Shown in pieces: positions 1 through 9,657 of a stretch of 64,000 bases of DNA. A program made the position numbers and the translations under genes. Origin of the DNA: Ruminococcus sp. (GTDB taxonomy: Bacteria; Bacillota; Clostridia; Oscillospirales; Acutalibacteraceae); assembly GCA_022779485.1 (NCBI GenBank), contig JALFTC010000046.1:1-64000 (forward strand). Direction: 5' to 3'. The notes beneath the pieces are model-generated. The model was not told the DNA's origin and did no database searches. It saw only the letters and a list, made by a program, of their open reading frames with translations. How positions within the stretch are numbered: the stretch's first letter is position 1; every line of letters starts with the position of its first letter.

Positions 1-1859
1 ATACCACGGAATGTGAACATAAGGTCCATATTCTCTGCCCAAGTAGCTGTACCACCGGCAAAACGATTCTTTTCGTCAGGAGATTCAGGTGAATAGTCGT
101 GAGAATCAACATACATTACATTGTATGTAGCGTCGTTATAGTACTTGTCGCCACTCTTTGCAATACCAAATGCATTGCCTGCATTACCAAAGAGTCTGTG
201 CATCTGGAAGTCGATAGCCTCCATACCTGATGCCATTGAACGGTCAGGTGTATGATAGGAAATACCGTTAAGGAATGCATTGGTGGATGTTGGCTCGTCA
301 CTACAACTATCCTCTTCGATATAGTGGTCAAATACAACATTCATATTGTTGTTGATGTCATCAGCAGATGATCCCCAGCTCCACTGCTGAGCCCACTTGT
401 CATTAGACTCTTTCCAAGTGTAGTATGGTGAAGACTCTTCAGCATGGTTTCTGTACCATACATCTGTGTAACGAGTACAGATTTCACCGAACATCATGAA
501 GTTTGACTTTCCTACTGCCTTAGCTGAATCATAAAGCTGGTCATTGAACATAAGGTTCAGGGCGAGTCTTGGGATATGACGAACTGTATCAACACGGAAA
601 CCGTCAACACCTCTGCTGATGAAATCGCTGTAACAATCTACAACATATTCAGCAACAGCCGGGTTTTCTGTGTTAAGGTCAACGCAGTCGCCTGCAATCT
701 GACAGAACTTACAAGCCCAGTCATCCCAGTTCATACTCTGGAAGTAACCTGAGTGGTAATAGTTGTTAGCGTTATACTTATCACTTTGTGAGATTTTGTT
801 CGTATCATAGTCTTTTGCACCGGGAAGAGTACCTGTTGAGTTACCGTTTTTATCGGTGTACTCAAGGTTCTTCATAAGGTTAAGTCTTTGCTGATACTGA
901 ATATAGGGTAATTGCGCCCAATATTCCTCAGGAGACTTAAGACCGAATGAATCAAGAAGGTAATCTGTTGGAATCATTGACTCCTTAAGATTTGAAAGGT
1001 CAGCATTTAAGTCCTTTGTGAAAAGGGGACAGAAGAAGTTTTCACCGAAGTTGCCGGTATGCTGGAAAACTACGTCCTGGATAATCTTCATACCCTTGGA
1101 GTGAGCTGCCTGAATAAGGTCATCAAATGTGAAGTCACTACTCTCATAACGAGCGTCAACTGTGCTGAAGTCCATTGCGTGGTAGCCGTGGTAGTCATAG
1201 CCGGAAGCATTTGTTACAACAGGTGTAATCCAAATTGCTGAAAAACCAAGAGCCTTGATGTAGTCAAGCTTATCTGCAAGACCCTTGAAGTCACCTCGCC
1301 ATGCAGGGTCGGAGTCAGGGTTACCTGCCTGTCCGTCATCCCAACAGTGAACATCGTTACTCTCGTCGCCGTTATAGAAACGAGTTGTCATTACAAAGTA
1401 GATGGAATCCTCTCTCATATCAACATCTGACACAGGGTCGGTGTTGAAATCAGGATTTGCACTATACCATCTGTTCTTGTAGAACCACCACTCGCCGGTA
1501 GTTCTCTTAAATTCCTTACTGGTTTGTTTGCCGTTTTTGTCGGTAAACATTACATTAATCTTTGTAAGGTCGGCAAATTTTGTTGTGTACCAGTTTTCTC
1601 CCTGTGAACTGTCCTTTTGCATTGCAGCACCCGGGTAGTCAACTTCAATATTCTTTGGTAGTGAGTTCCAGTAATAAATGTATGGAACATCACCGTTTTC
1701 ACTCTTATAATGGATGGTCACACCGCTTCCGCTCTCGCCTGCAGCAACAGCAGTTACTTCCTTATCAGCTGCTGAGGCTGCCACCGTACCAACAGCAAAG
1801 ATTGATACAGCCAAAGCAATAACCATCATTAATGCGACTATTTTTTTAATTTTGGTCAT
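1..1859 (-). CDS. Secreted alpha-amylase, GH13, with N-terminal CBM26-like module (3' end outside window)
   Basis: About 619 codons are visible; the C-terminus runs off the left edge. The start is the ATG at 1859, preceded by AAGGAG. Residues 1-30 are a signal peptide (basic start, hydrophobic core, ASA-A). Residues about 43-135 look like a starch-binding module of the CBM26 type (YYWNS and PGAAM motifs). From about 145 the protein is a GH13 (beta/alpha)8 barrel: region I DVVFQHT, region II GFRVDT with nucleophile Asp424, region III FGE with acid/base Glu459, and region IV VDSHD with Asp588. It should hydrolyse alpha-1,4 glucan outside the cell. It starts 17 nt after the stop of the CBM26-dockerin gene, so the two are probably one operon. 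Whether this enzyme itself carries a dockerin cannot be seen. GH13 assignment is firm; the subfamily and exact specificity are not. Confidence 0.93.
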   Translation of the reverse strand, partial: MTKIKKIVALMMVIALAVSIFAVGTVAASAADKEVTAVAAGESGSGVTIHYKSENGDVPYIYYWNSLPKNIEVDYPGAAMQKDSSQGENWYTTKFADLTKINVMFTDKNGKQTSKEFKRTTGEWWFYKNRWYSANPDFNTDPVSDVDMREDSIYFVMTTRFYNGDESNDVHCWDDGQAGNPDSDPAWRGDFKGLADKLDYIKALGFSAIWITPVVTNASGYDYHGYHAMDFSTVDARYESSDFTFDDLIQAAHSKGMKIIQDVVFQHTGNFGENFFCPLFTKDLNADLSNLKESMIPTDYLLDSFGLKSPEEYWAQLPYIQYQQRLNLMKNLEYTDKNGNSTGTLPGAKDYDTNKISQSDKYNANNYYHSGYFQSMNWDDWACKFCQIAGDCVDLNTENPAVAEYVVDCYSDFISRGVDGFRVDTVRHIPRLALNLMFNDQLYDSAKAVGKSNFMMFGEICTRYTDVWYRNHAEESSPYYTWKESNDKWAQQWSWGSSADDINNNMNVVFDHYIEEDSCSDEPTSTNAFLNGISYHTPDRSMASGMEAIDFQMHRLFGNAGNAFGIAKSGDKYYNDATYNVMYVDSHDYSPESPDEKNRFAGGTATWAENMDLMFTFRG

Positions 1860-1876
1860 TTTGTTTACTCCTTACA

Positions 1877-3079
1877 TTAGCCAAGCAAAGATTTTTGAAT
1901 AGCTGTTACATCTCTGATATCAATTCTGCCAGTCTTATCGTAATCTGCTCTTTCAACTAAGAAATTGTTAACAGGCTTATGGTTTACATACTTCTGAATA
2001 AGTGTAGCGTCGCCAACATCAACTATTCCGCTGTTATCAACATCACCTAATAAACCTGTAGGTACAGTAGATGTTGTAGATGTTGTGGTTGATGTTGTTG
2101 TAACTGTGCCTGTTGATTCATATGTTAATTTTTGTGTGATTGTTGTATTATCACTGCTCTGAACAGAAACTTCAACTGTGTAGTTACCTGCAACTGTGGG
2201 AGTAAAGCTGTAATTCTTGTTAAGTGTGTAATAAGCAGTGTTAATCTGTGTGTTGTTTGGATCTTTAACTACAAACTTGTAGAACAAAAGCTTTGTTCCT
2301 GTGTTACCGCCTGCTGCGTTAACGCTGATGTTTGTTGTTGCACCTGTCTTAATCTGTGTTTTTGTAGCAGGTGAAGAAGAAAGGAATATAGGCTTTAACT
2401 CGTTGCTTGGATCCTTAATCTCATATGTGAGTTCTTTTGTGTTTGTGTTGCCGATGTTGTCCTTAACATCAAGCTTGATTGTGTACTCACCTGTTGAAAC
2501 AGGATTCCAAGTGAATGTGCTGTTTGTTGAGTAGTTCTGTGTAACTGTACCGTTAACTGAGAACTGATACTCAATTACAGAACCATCTGATTTTGCAGCG
2601 GCTGTAAATACGATTGAAGAACCAATATACTGAGGTGAAGCAACACTTGATTCAAATGCTTTTACTTTCAGTGGATTAGTGTCGTATTCCTTAAATCCGT
2701 TGTCATAAATCATACAGTCGCCGGGGTAGTCAAGGTCAAGTGTCTTAGAGCCTGAGCCATTGTTAAAGATAACCATATTGTAGTCACCCTTGATGTCGTA
2801 TGACCACACACCGTCACCCTCGTCTGTCATAGCCTCACCGGGCCATGAAGCATTGTTTGCATCACCCTGTTCGTTATTCCACATATAACAGCTTACTCTT
2901 GACCAATTATCGTTGTTCATAAAGTAAATTGTGTGTCCCTCTGCGGAATGAACCGAACCGCCGGAGCTCTCCTTGTCTGTATCGGCAGCAATTACGGAAT
3001 AACCGCCGGCACAAACCATTCCCACCATTAGTAATAGTGTTAGGATAACTCCTAATGATCTCTTACATAATGTTTTCAT
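1877..3079 (-). CDS. Secreted starch-binding CBM26 protein with C-terminal dockerin
   Basis: This 400-residue protein has no catalytic domain. Seen in order: signal peptide (1-32); a CBM26-like module at about 47-138 (IYFMNND, YMWNNE, WPGEAM, VIFNNG); two Ig/Y_Y_Y-like beta repeats at about 140-225 and 230-325; a Thr/Ser linker (TTTSTTTSTTS); and a dockerin in the last 60 residues. Both dockerin Ca-binding loops are present (DVDNSGIVDVGD and DYDKTGRIDIRD), each followed by an IQK helix. It probably ties starch to a cohesin scaffold, as known for amylosome proteins of R. bromii; the role is inferred from domains. The start has GGAGG 9 nt upstream. It is first in an operon with the GH13 amylase. 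The 200-nt upstream region is AT-rich and holds a tandem ATTATATAAT repeat near 3098-3122. Confidence 0.9.
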   Translation of the reverse strand: MKTLCKRSLGVILTLLLMVGMVCAGGYSVIAADTDKESSGGSVHSAEGHTIYFMNNDNWSRVSCYMWNNEQGDANNASWPGEAMTDEGDGVWSYDIKGDYNMVIFNNGSGSKTLDLDYPGDCMIYDNGFKEYDTNPLKVKAFESSVASPQYIGSSIVFTAAAKSDGSVIEYQFSVNGTVTQNYSTNSTFTWNPVSTGEYTIKLDVKDNIGNTNTKELTYEIKDPSNELKPIFLSSSPATKTQIKTGATTNISVNAAGGNTGTKLLFYKFVVKDPNNTQINTAYYTLNKNYSFTPTVAGNYTVEVSVQSSDNTTITQKLTYESTGTVTTTSTTTSTTSTVPTGLLGDVDNSGIVDVGDATLIQKYVNHKPVNNFLVERADYDKTGRIDIRDVTAIQKSLLG

Positions 3080-3279
3080 TGTTTTTTCCTCCAGAATTAA
3101 TATTATATAATATTATATAATTTCTAACATTTAGATTATAACAAATAACAGTACCGATTATATTTCTTTTGAGGAATAATAAAATTTAATAATACACAAT
3201 TTTACACCCGATTTGTTGTATATTTCTACTAACTTATGAACAGGTTGTTAACTCATTTTAAATACAATGTGACATATTG

Positions 3280-4548
3280 TTAATAAATTTTATCTTTGAT
3301 TTTTTCCCAGTATGTTTTAAACGCCTGTTCGTTTTTGTTTTCGCCGTATTCGTAGTACCTTTTTCCTGCAAGATTGTCCGGCAAATACTGTTGAGGGACA
3401 TAGTGATTTTCAAAATCGTGGGGATACAGGTAGTGCTGACCCTTATTGTTGTTGTCCTCACCGTCATAATGCATATTCTGAAGTTGTCTTGGCACACTTC
3501 CCACATTTCCCGACCTTATATCAGCCATAACTGCGTCAATCGCCTTTTCTCCCGAATTTGACTTAGGGGAATTGCAAACAAGTATTACTGCGTCTGCAAG
3601 AGGAATCCTCGCCTCGGGAAGTCCGACAGACATTGCAATATCAACACAGCTTTTTACAATGGGAATTATGTTGGGATAGGCAAGTCCCACATCCTCACAG
3701 GCACATACCATAAGCCTTCTGCAAGCCGAAATCAAGTCTCCTGCCGAAAGGAGTCTGCCAAGATAGTAAAGGGCTGCATCTGTGTCACTGCCACGCATAC
3801 TCTTTTGATATGCCGACATAATATCGTAATGCTCTTCACCGTCTTTGTCATAACGCATAGAGCTTTTTTGAGTAAGCTCCCTCGCAGTTTCGGCGGTGAT
3901 TGTTTTTTTGCCGTCAGATACATCCGTGGCTAAAAAAGAAAGCTCGGCGCTGTTGATTGCCTTTCTCACATCTCCCCCGCACCCAAGGGAAATAATACGG
4001 GCTGTATCCTCCCCTAAAACGACATCGACATTGTTTTCCTTTGATAATATATCGAACGCCCTTGTAACTGCCTTTTCCACATCCTGCTTTTCCACAGGCT
4101 TAAATTCAAATACCGTACTTCTGCTTAAAATTGCATTATATACATAAAAATAGGGATTTTCCGTAGTTGAGGCAATCAGAGTAATTCTTCCGTTTTCGAT
4201 ATACTCCAAAAGTGTTTGCTGTTGCTTTTTGTTGAAATACTGAATTTCATCTAAATATAGGAGTATTCCTCCAAGACCGCCAAAGCCCTCCAGTTCCTTA
4301 AAAATCTCTTTTAGGTCGGCTGTGGAGGCAGTTGTACCATTAAGCTTTTTAAGGGTCATATTCGTCCTTTTTGCTATATAAGTGGCAAGGGTGGTTTTGC
4401 CTACACCGCTTGGGCCGTAGAATATTAGGTTTGGTATTACTCCGCTGTCAATAATTTTGCGAAGTGGCTTTCCCTTGCCGATAAGGTGTTGCTGACCAAC
4501 AATATCGTCTAAAGAATCGGGTCTGATTCTATCTGCCAAAGGTTGCAT
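3280..4548 (-). CDS. rarA: Replication-associated recombination protein A (RarA/MgsA)
   Basis: A 422-residue AAA+ ATPase related to clamp loaders, known to act at stalled replication forks. Walker A is GPSGVGKT (45-52) and Walker B ends in LDEIQ (Asp100-Glu101). The N-terminus has the family signature RPDSLDDIVGQQHL, and the C-terminal half is the usual MgsA/WHIP tetramerisation region (AIRIP-like segment followed by YPHDFENHYVPQQYLP). The length is normal for the family. The ATG follows GGAGAATATT. It stands alone on the minus strand: its stop lies 200 nt from the amylase operon start, and a terminator separates it from glyA. Confidence 0.95.
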   Translation of the reverse strand: MQPLADRIRPDSLDDIVGQQHLIGKGKPLRKIIDSGVIPNLIFYGPSGVGKTTLATYIAKRTNMTLKKLNGTTASTADLKEIFKELEGFGGLGGILLYLDEIQYFNKKQQQTLLEYIENGRITLIASTTENPYFYVYNAILSRSTVFEFKPVEKQDVEKAVTRAFDILSKENNVDVVLGEDTARIISLGCGGDVRKAINSAELSFLATDVSDGKKTITAETARELTQKSSMRYDKDGEEHYDIMSAYQKSMRGSDTDAALYYLGRLLSAGDLISACRRLMVCACEDVGLAYPNIIPIVKSCVDIAMSVGLPEARIPLADAVILVCNSPKSNSGEKAIDAVMADIRSGNVGSVPRQLQNMHYDGEDNNNKGQHYLYPHDFENHYVPQQYLPDNLAGKRYYEYGENKNEQAFKTYWEKIKDKIY

Positions 4549-4590
4549 AATATTCTCCTATCATTATGTGCTTTGCACACTTCATTGTTT

Positions 4591-4620
4591 AAAAAATTTG
4601 GGTGCCACAGGGCACCCAAA
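4591..4620 (-). terminator. Rho-independent terminator of glyA
   Basis: A perfect 10-bp stem (TTTGGGTGCC / GGCACCCAAA) with an ACAG loop. On the minus strand it is followed by a run of six T. It lies 15 nt after the glyA stop and upstream of rarA. Confidence 0.85.
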
Positions 4621-4634
4621 AAATACTATTTTGA

Positions 4635-5885
4635 TTAGTCTTCATAAAGAGGATACTTTTTGCAGATTTCCTCAACACAGGCACGAACCTTGTCCCTGTT
4701 GCCCTCATAATCCTGAAGTACCATAGTGATACACTCAGCAATTTTGTCACAGTCCTCCTCTTTAAGCCCACGGGTTGTAACAGCCGCAGTTCCTATGCGA
4801 ACTCCGCTTGTAACAAATGGGCTGAGTGGCTCATTTGGAATTGTGTTTTTGTTCACTGTGATATAGCAGTCGTCAAGTCTTGCCTCCAGCTCCTTGCCTG
4901 TTACTCCTGTATCCCTCAAGTCCATAAGGAGAACATGGTTGTCTGTTCCGCCGGAAACAAGCTTGTTTCCTCTCTTAACAAGACCATCTGCAAGAGCCTG
5001 ACAGTTCTTTACAATCTGCTTTCCGTATTCCTTAAACTCAGGCTTTAGAGCCTCGCCAAAGCAAACAGCCTTTGCCGCAATGGTGTGCATAAGAGGACCG
5101 CCCTGTGTTCCCGGGAAGATAGCCTTGTCAATAGCCTTTGCGTATTCTTCTTTGCAAAGGATAAGTCCGCCACGAGGACCTCTTAGTGTTTTGTGAGTTG
5201 TGGTTGTAACAAAATCGCAGTATGGAACAGGGTTTGGATGAACACCTGCTGCAACAAGTCCGGCAATGTGAGCCATATCAACCATAAGTAAAGCTCCAAC
5301 CTCATCGGCAATTTCCCTGAACTTTGCAAAATCAATAATTCTTGGATATGCAGAAGCACCGGCAACAATCAACTTTGGCTTACATTCCTTTGCGATTTCC
5401 AATACCTTATCGTAGTCAATTCGGTGTGTAACAGGGTCAACACCGTATGGTACAAAGTTAAAGTATTTACCGCTCATATTTACAGGTGAACCGTGGGTAA
5501 GGTGACCGCCCTCGTTAAGATTCATACCCATAACTGTATCGCCGGGTGTAAGCATTGCAAAATACACAGCCATATTTGCCTGTGCACCTGAATGTGGCTG
5601 AACATTTGCATGGTCTGCGCCGAACAGCTCGCAGGCTCTCTTTCTTGCAATCTCCTCAACCTTATCTACACAGTAGCATCCGCCGTAGTAACGCTTTCCG
5701 GGATAGCCCTCGGCATACTTGTTTGTAAGCAGGTTTCCCATAGCCGCCATAACAGCAGGAGAAACAATATTTTCAGATGCAATAAGCTCAAGGTTTCTTC
5801 TCTGACGAGCCTGTTCCTCCAGCATTGCAGAGCCAACCTCAGGGTCATACTTATTAACAAAATCTATTGAGTGAAAATTTTCCAT
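4635..5885 (-). CDS. glyA: Serine hydroxymethyltransferase
   Basis: A PLP enzyme interconverting serine and glycine with tetrahydrofolate; cytosolic and a main source of one-carbon units. The PLP-binding lysine is in [14 protein letters not shown] (about Lys232), and the family motifs [17 protein letters not shown] and VDMAHIAGL are intact. The ATG at 5891 sits only 1 nt after AAGGAG, so the second ATG at 5885 (MENFHS, spacing 7 nt) is the better start, giving 416 residues. No riboswitch is seen in the short upstream gap to dusB. Confidence 0.97.
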   Translation of the reverse strand: MENFHSIDFVNKYDPEVGSAMLEEQARQRRNLELIASENIVSPAVMAAMGNLLTNKYAEGYPGKRYYGGCYCVDKVEEIARKRACELFGADHANVQPHSGAQANMAVYFAMLTPGDTVMGMNLNEGGHLTHGSPVNMSGKYFNFVPYGVDPVTHRIDYDKVLEIAKECKPKLIVAGASAYPRIIDFAKFREIADEVGALLMVDMAHIAGLVAAGVHPNPVPYCDFVTTTTHKTLRGPRGGLILCKEEYAKAIDKAIFPGTQGGPLMHTIAAKAVCFGEALKPEFKEYGKQIVKNCQALADGLVKRGNKLVSGGTDNHVLLMDLRDTGVTGKELEARLDDCYITVNKNTIPNEPLSPFVTSGVRIGTAAVTTRGLKEEDCDKIAECITMVLQDYEGNRDKVRACVEEICKKYPLYED

Positions 5886-5945
5886 ATCCATACTCCTTGT
5901 TCTTTTATTTTCCTTTTTTCATTATAAAGTATATTGTCGAATTTT

Positions 5946-6917
5946 TCAACTGTTTCTATTCATATCTAACACTTTTTGTATTAGTGCTTTTATTTCCTCC
6001 ATACTGCTGACATGACCTGCTTCATTCCTAAGGGACGCCGCACCCTTAAAGCCCTTTAAGTACCAAACAATATGCTTTCTGCTTTGGCGAATTCCAAGGT
6101 ACTCTCCCTTTAATTCGCACATTCTCTCAATTTGACTAAGCATAATGTTCAGCTTTTCTTCCGTTGAGGGGGGTGTGGGCAAAGAGCCCGTCTTTAGATA
6201 CTCGTTTATCTCCCTAAAAATCCAAGGTCTGCCCAAAGCACCTCTGCCAACCATAATCATATCACAGCCCGTATGCTCATAGAGTTTTTTGGCTGCTTGC
6301 CCGCTTGTAACATCACCGTTTCCTATTACGGGAATTTTAAGACTTGACTTTACTTCCCTTATAATATCCCAGTCAACAGGAGGCTTATAGTACTGCTGTC
6401 TTGTTCTACCGTGAACAGCTACTGCAGACGCTCCGTTATATTCAACAATTTTTGCAACCTCAACGCAGTTTACACTATCGTCATCCCAGCCCTTACGCAT
6501 TTTTACGGTTACGGGCACATTCACCGCCTTTACAACCTTTGACACAATATCTCCGCATAGCTTTGGGTTTTTCATAAGACTTGCACCTGCTCCGTTACCG
6601 CTGATTTTCGGTGCAGGACAACCCATATTAATGTCAATAAAGTCAGGGTTAAACTGCTGTGCAAACACAGCCGCCTCCGCCATAGTGTCGGGCTCGTCTC
6701 CAAAAATTTGGATTCCCGACGGTCTTTCCCTCTCGGTAAGCTCCATAAGCTCCGCAGACTTTTTGCTGTTAAAATGTATTCCCTTGGAGCTGACCATCTC
6801 TGTGACGGTGTAAGATGCACCAAATGATGCACAAAGCTCCCTAAATGCACAATCTGCCACCCCTGCCATAGGGGCAAGGGCAGCAGAATTTTTTATTTCT
6901 ATATTTCCTATTTTCAT
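5946..6917 (-). CDS. dusB: tRNA-dihydrouridine synthase B
   Basis: A flavin-dependent enzyme that reduces uridines in the tRNA D-loop. Seen: APMAGVADCAFREL at the N-terminus; catalytic Cys100 in INMGCPAPKISGNGAGA; KMRKGWDD; and the FMN phosphate-binding IGNGDVTS and GRGALGRPWIF. The start is taken as the ATG at 6917 (MKIGNIEIKN); an upstream in-frame TTG at 6929 abuts the preceding stop. No strong Shine-Dalgarno site is visible, so translation may be coupled to the upstream surface-protein gene, whose stop lies 12 nt before the ATG. Confidence 0.95.
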   Translation of the reverse strand: MKIGNIEIKNSAALAPMAGVADCAFRELCASFGASYTVTEMVSSKGIHFNSKKSAELMELTERERPSGIQIFGDEPDTMAEAAVFAQQFNPDFIDINMGCPAPKISGNGAGASLMKNPKLCGDIVSKVVKAVNVPVTVKMRKGWDDDSVNCVEVAKIVEYNGASAVAVHGRTRQQYYKPPVDWDIIREVKSSLKIPVIGNGDVTSGQAAKKLYEHTGCDMIMVGRGALGRPWIFREINEYLKTGSLPTPPSTEEKLNIMLSQIERMCELKGEYLGIRQSRKHIVWYLKGFKGAASLRNEAGHVSSMEEIKALIQKVLDMNRNS

Positions 6918-6929
6918 AATCAGACCCAA

Positions 6930-7538
6930 TTACTTGTATCTTATATTATTTTGGTAGCGGTGACCGCCAATCTTATTTCCGCTTTCGTACCTTCCTATTC
7001 CAGCCTTGTTCTTTCCTGTGGTGGAAAGAAGAAAAGCGACGATAACTGCAAGTGAAACACCAACGCCAATCCAGCACACAATACCGCCTACAAGGCTTAC
7101 CCCGCCACTTTCGCTGTCAGCGCCAATAGCTGTGGGCAAGTCCTCGGCAACCTCTGTGCTGTCGGGCAATGTGGGCAATTTATTTACATCGTATGTCTGT
7201 GGCTGTGTCCACTCCTGTGTTGCCTCCTGTGTTTCTTGCGGAGCGGTTTCTGTATAAACAGGCTCTGTTTCAGGCGCCTCGGTAACGGGTGGTTCAGTTT
7301 CAGGCGGAGCAGTTTCGGGAGGCAAAGTTTCCGGTGGCTCGGTAACAGGTGGTTCAGTTGCCGGAGGTTCTGTAACAGGTGCCTCCGTAACAGGTGCCTC
7401 TGTTGCAGGGGCAAAGGTTTCGGGAGGGTCTGTCACCGGAATATCCTCTGCAAAAGCAGTTGAAAGTGAACACATAGTCAAAATCAAAGCAGATGCTGTT
7501 ATTAATATTATTTTTCCCAAATGTGATAAAAACTTCAT
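6930..7538 (-). CDS. Secreted Pro/Thr/Glu-rich protein with C-terminal membrane anchor
   Basis: Not a recognised family. From the ATG at 7538 (GAAGGTAA upstream; a longer reading at 7592 has no good site) the protein is 202 residues. Seen: signal peptide 1-30 (ending TAFAED); a low-complexity stretch of about 70 residues built from TEPP, TEAP and ETPP units with a repeated DNA pattern; a Thr/Gln-rich stretch; a hydrophobic helix near 145-170 (VCWIGVGVSLAVIVAFLL); and a basic Gly/Asn tail. This is the architecture of a mucin-like wall-spanning spacer. It is just upstream of dusB and may share its transcript. Function unknown. Confidence 0.8.
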   Translation of the reverse strand: MKFLSHLGKIILITASALILTMCSLSTAFAEDIPVTDPPETFAPATEAPVTEAPVTEPPATEPPVTEPPETLPPETAPPETEPPVTEAPETEPVYTETAPQETQEATQEWTQPQTYDVNKLPTLPDSTEVAEDLPTAIGADSESGGVSLVGGIVCWIGVGVSLAVIVAFLLSTTGKNKAGIGRYESGNKIGGHRYQNNIRYK

Positions 7539-7617
7539 AAGTATTACCTTCAAGCATTTAGTTGTACTGTACCACAAAAAACAATATGTCACAGTATTAA
7601 GGTAATTATATCACAAA

Positions 7618-8652
7618 TCAATTATTTTGCAACACCTTTGCAAGTGCCTTTCCCACCATTTTTCCTGCTCTCTTTGCTTCGTCAAGAGTATTTGCATCTG
7701 TTCCCACCTCTATCAGCAAAGAGCCGTTGCACACATTCAGGTTATATGTATATTCTCCAAACTCCATTGGACGGGTAAGTCCCGGGTACATATCCTCCGC
7801 TGTTTTTTGCAGTCTAAGAGCAAATCGCAAATTTTCCTCCCAAAATGGAAAATATCCTCCTCCCTCGTAGTTGTAGCCGGTCATAATCATTATTTGAGCT
7901 GCTTTTTTGCCTTTATACTTAAAAACAGGCTTTACTTTCCCCGACTCTCCGCCCTCGCCCAATGCGTCACGGTGAATGTCAAGCACAACCTTAATATTTT
8001 CGTATTTATCCATATACTTTTGTATTGTTTCAAGACTTCTGTCATAGCTGCCGTTGTAGGACGGATAATCATGCTTTGTTTTGTCGTGAATTACACCTAT
8101 TCCGGCAGATTTAAGTTGATTTTCTATTTCGTCACCCACACTTGTAACATTTTCACTGTTTTTCGTAGAGCGTGGATAATAGTCGGACGGATAGTAGCCT
8201 GTGTCATCTTTAAGGTAACTTTCACAGCAATGGGTGTGGAAAATAAGTACCTGAACACGGTGGTTTTTGTCTATTTTAAAGCCTAAGGGTGAATTTAACT
8301 CCTTTTCAACATCAAGGGTAAAATCAGTGCTGTTTTTCACAGAAAAGTTTTCATATGTAATACCATCCTGCAAAAACTGTTTTTCTATGACAGGATAGTT
8401 TTTCCCCGATTGTGTTGTAGGCTGGGTTGTGTTTTTTTGCGGCTTTTCACTTACCTTTTTTACCGTTGTAGGCTGTGTGGAAGAAGTTTCTGCCGGAGTA
8501 GAGGTTTGCACCACTGTTGTCTGTGCCATAACACTGCTTGACGGTTTGCCTGAATATCCGCCAACACGGTTGATTATAGAAAAAACACCTATTACCATAG
8601 CCACACTTGCCAAAAACACACTAAAACTCCTTAATGCTTTTTTACTGCCCAA
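7618..8652 (-). CDS. spoIIP: Stage II sporulation protein P (peptidoglycan amidase)
   Basis: SpoIIP is the N-acetylmuramoyl-L-alanine amidase of the DMP engulfment machine in the septum. Seen: an N-terminal membrane helix (FSVFLASVAMVIGVFSII); a Thr/Ser/Gln linker; and the amidase domain with zinc-site candidates in IFHTHCCESY, VLDIHRDALG and LLIEVGTDANT. The TTG at 8652 follows AGGGGTGG by about 4 nt and gives about 344 residues. The longer reading from the ATG at 8688 has no visible ribosome site and overlaps a candidate sporulation -10 box. The gene follows gpr on the same strand, the order also seen in Bacillus. Confidence 0.9.
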   Translation of the reverse strand: MGSKKALRSFSVFLASVAMVIGVFSIINRVGGYSGKPSSSVMAQTTVVQTSTPAETSSTQPTTVKKVSEKPQKNTTQPTTQSGKNYPVIEKQFLQDGITYENFSVKNSTDFTLDVEKELNSPLGFKIDKNHRVQVLIFHTHCCESYLKDDTGYYPSDYYPRSTKNSENVTSVGDEIENQLKSAGIGVIHDKTKHDYPSYNGSYDRSLETIQKYMDKYENIKVVLDIHRDALGEGGESGKVKPVFKYKGKKAAQIMIMTGYNYEGGGYFPFWEENLRFALRLQKTAEDMYPGLTRPMEFGEYTYNLNVCNGSLLIEVGTDANTLDEAKRAGKMVGKALAKVLQNN

Positions 8653-8687
8653 TGTACCACCCCTTTTGAAAGTATTACCTCTTTTCA

Positions 8688-8715
8688 TACTATGCAGGGT
8701 TTGTACATTTTATAC
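8688..8715 (-). promoter_or_regulatory. Candidate sporulation-sigma promoter of spoIIP
   Basis: On the minus strand GTATA, 16 nt, then CATAGTA. This resembles sigma-G/sigma-E promoters (-10 CATACTA or CATACAAT). The -10 box touches the upstream ATG at 8688, so a transcript from here would begin downstream of that ATG and favours the TTG start at 8652. Pattern match by eye only. Confidence 0.35.
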
Positions 8716-8746
8716 TTTTTTTATACGGCATTTCCTAACGCCGCTG

Positions 8747-9634
8747 TCAATACATCAGCGACATAAGGTCGCTGATAGACAGATTTGGATGTAGTGCGTA
8801 ATTTATTGAAAGTGCAATCAACTCTGACGCACGGTTGACCAAAAGGTCGATTTCCTTGGGAGTGACCACCATTTGCCGTCCGCTGGGGTTAACCATACTT
8901 CTTAATTTGTGGGAAAGCTTTGCGTCATTTGTATCAAAGAGGTCAAGGGCAAGGGTTGATGCGTCAACTACGGTAGGCACACCTATTCCTATTACGGGAA
9001 TACCCAGCGTTTCTTTTGTAAGCCTTGTTCTGTTGTTGCCCACACCGGCACCGGGGGAAATTCCTGTGTTGCTGATTTGCAAGGTACATCCCAGTCGTGA
9101 CAAACGGCGGGATGCAAGGGCGTCAACTGCAATAATTGCATTGGGTTTAATCTTCTTTATTATGCTGAGTAGGTATTCCCCTGTTTCAATCCCTGTTTTG
9201 CCTGTTACTCCTGTTGCAACCACAGCAACAGGCCGAAGGCTGTCAAGTCCGGTGGAGCGTGCAATTTCGCCCTTAATATGACGGGTGGCAAGTATTTTTG
9301 ATGCCGTTTTTGGTCCCAAAGCGTCAGGTGTTATCTCGGTGTTTCCCAGTCCTGCAATCAGCACCAAACCGTTCACCGGCAATAAATGGCGAATTTCCTG
9401 TGCCACAGCCTCAAGTCTTTCATCAGGGTCACGAAAGGAGTCCGTAAGGGGAGGCAGTTCCAGCGTTACATATGTTCCCTTTTCTTTATTCAGCTTTCGG
9501 CAGGCACTGTCGCTCCTTATTTTCAACCTTGTGATGTGTATGTCACTGCTGTCCTCTTCCTCAACGGTAACTCCCTTTATATCCTCTCCAAAAAGCTCCC
9601 TTGCCTCAAGTGCCAGGTCTGTTCTTCTCTCCAT
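8747..9634 (-). CDS. gpr: Germination protease GPR
   Basis: GPR degrades the small acid-soluble spore proteins during germination. Family segments seen: RTDLALEARELFG near the N-terminus; LIAGLGNTEITPDALGP; ATGVTGKTGIETGEYL; AVDALASRRLSRLG; SNTGISPGAGVGNNR; ETLGIPVIGIGVPTVVDA; and MVVTPKEIDLL at the end. At 295 residues it is shorter than the 368-residue Bacillus protein, mainly through a missing stretch before the C-terminal MVTPKE block. It lies directly upstream of spoIIP. A candidate sigma-G promoter lies 24-53 nt upstream of the start. Confidence 0.95.
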   Translation of the reverse strand: MERRTDLALEARELFGEDIKGVTVEEEDSSDIHITRLKIRSDSACRKLNKEKGTYVTLELPPLTDSFRDPDERLEAVAQEIRHLLPVNGLVLIAGLGNTEITPDALGPKTASKILATRHIKGEIARSTGLDSLRPVAVVATGVTGKTGIETGEYLLSIIKKIKPNAIIAVDALASRRLSRLGCTLQISNTGISPGAGVGNNRTRLTKETLGIPVIGIGVPTVVDASTLALDLFDTNDAKLSHKLRSMVNPSGRQMVVTPKEIDLLVNRASELIALSINYALHPNLSISDLMSLMY

Positions 9635-9657
9635 ATTTACTCACAATCCTTTACCCT

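Noticed and set aside
7236..7463. Plus-strand Arg/Phe-rich reading of the Pro/Thr repeat
   Set aside because: Antisense shadow of the repetitive gene at 6930-7538; no ribosome site.
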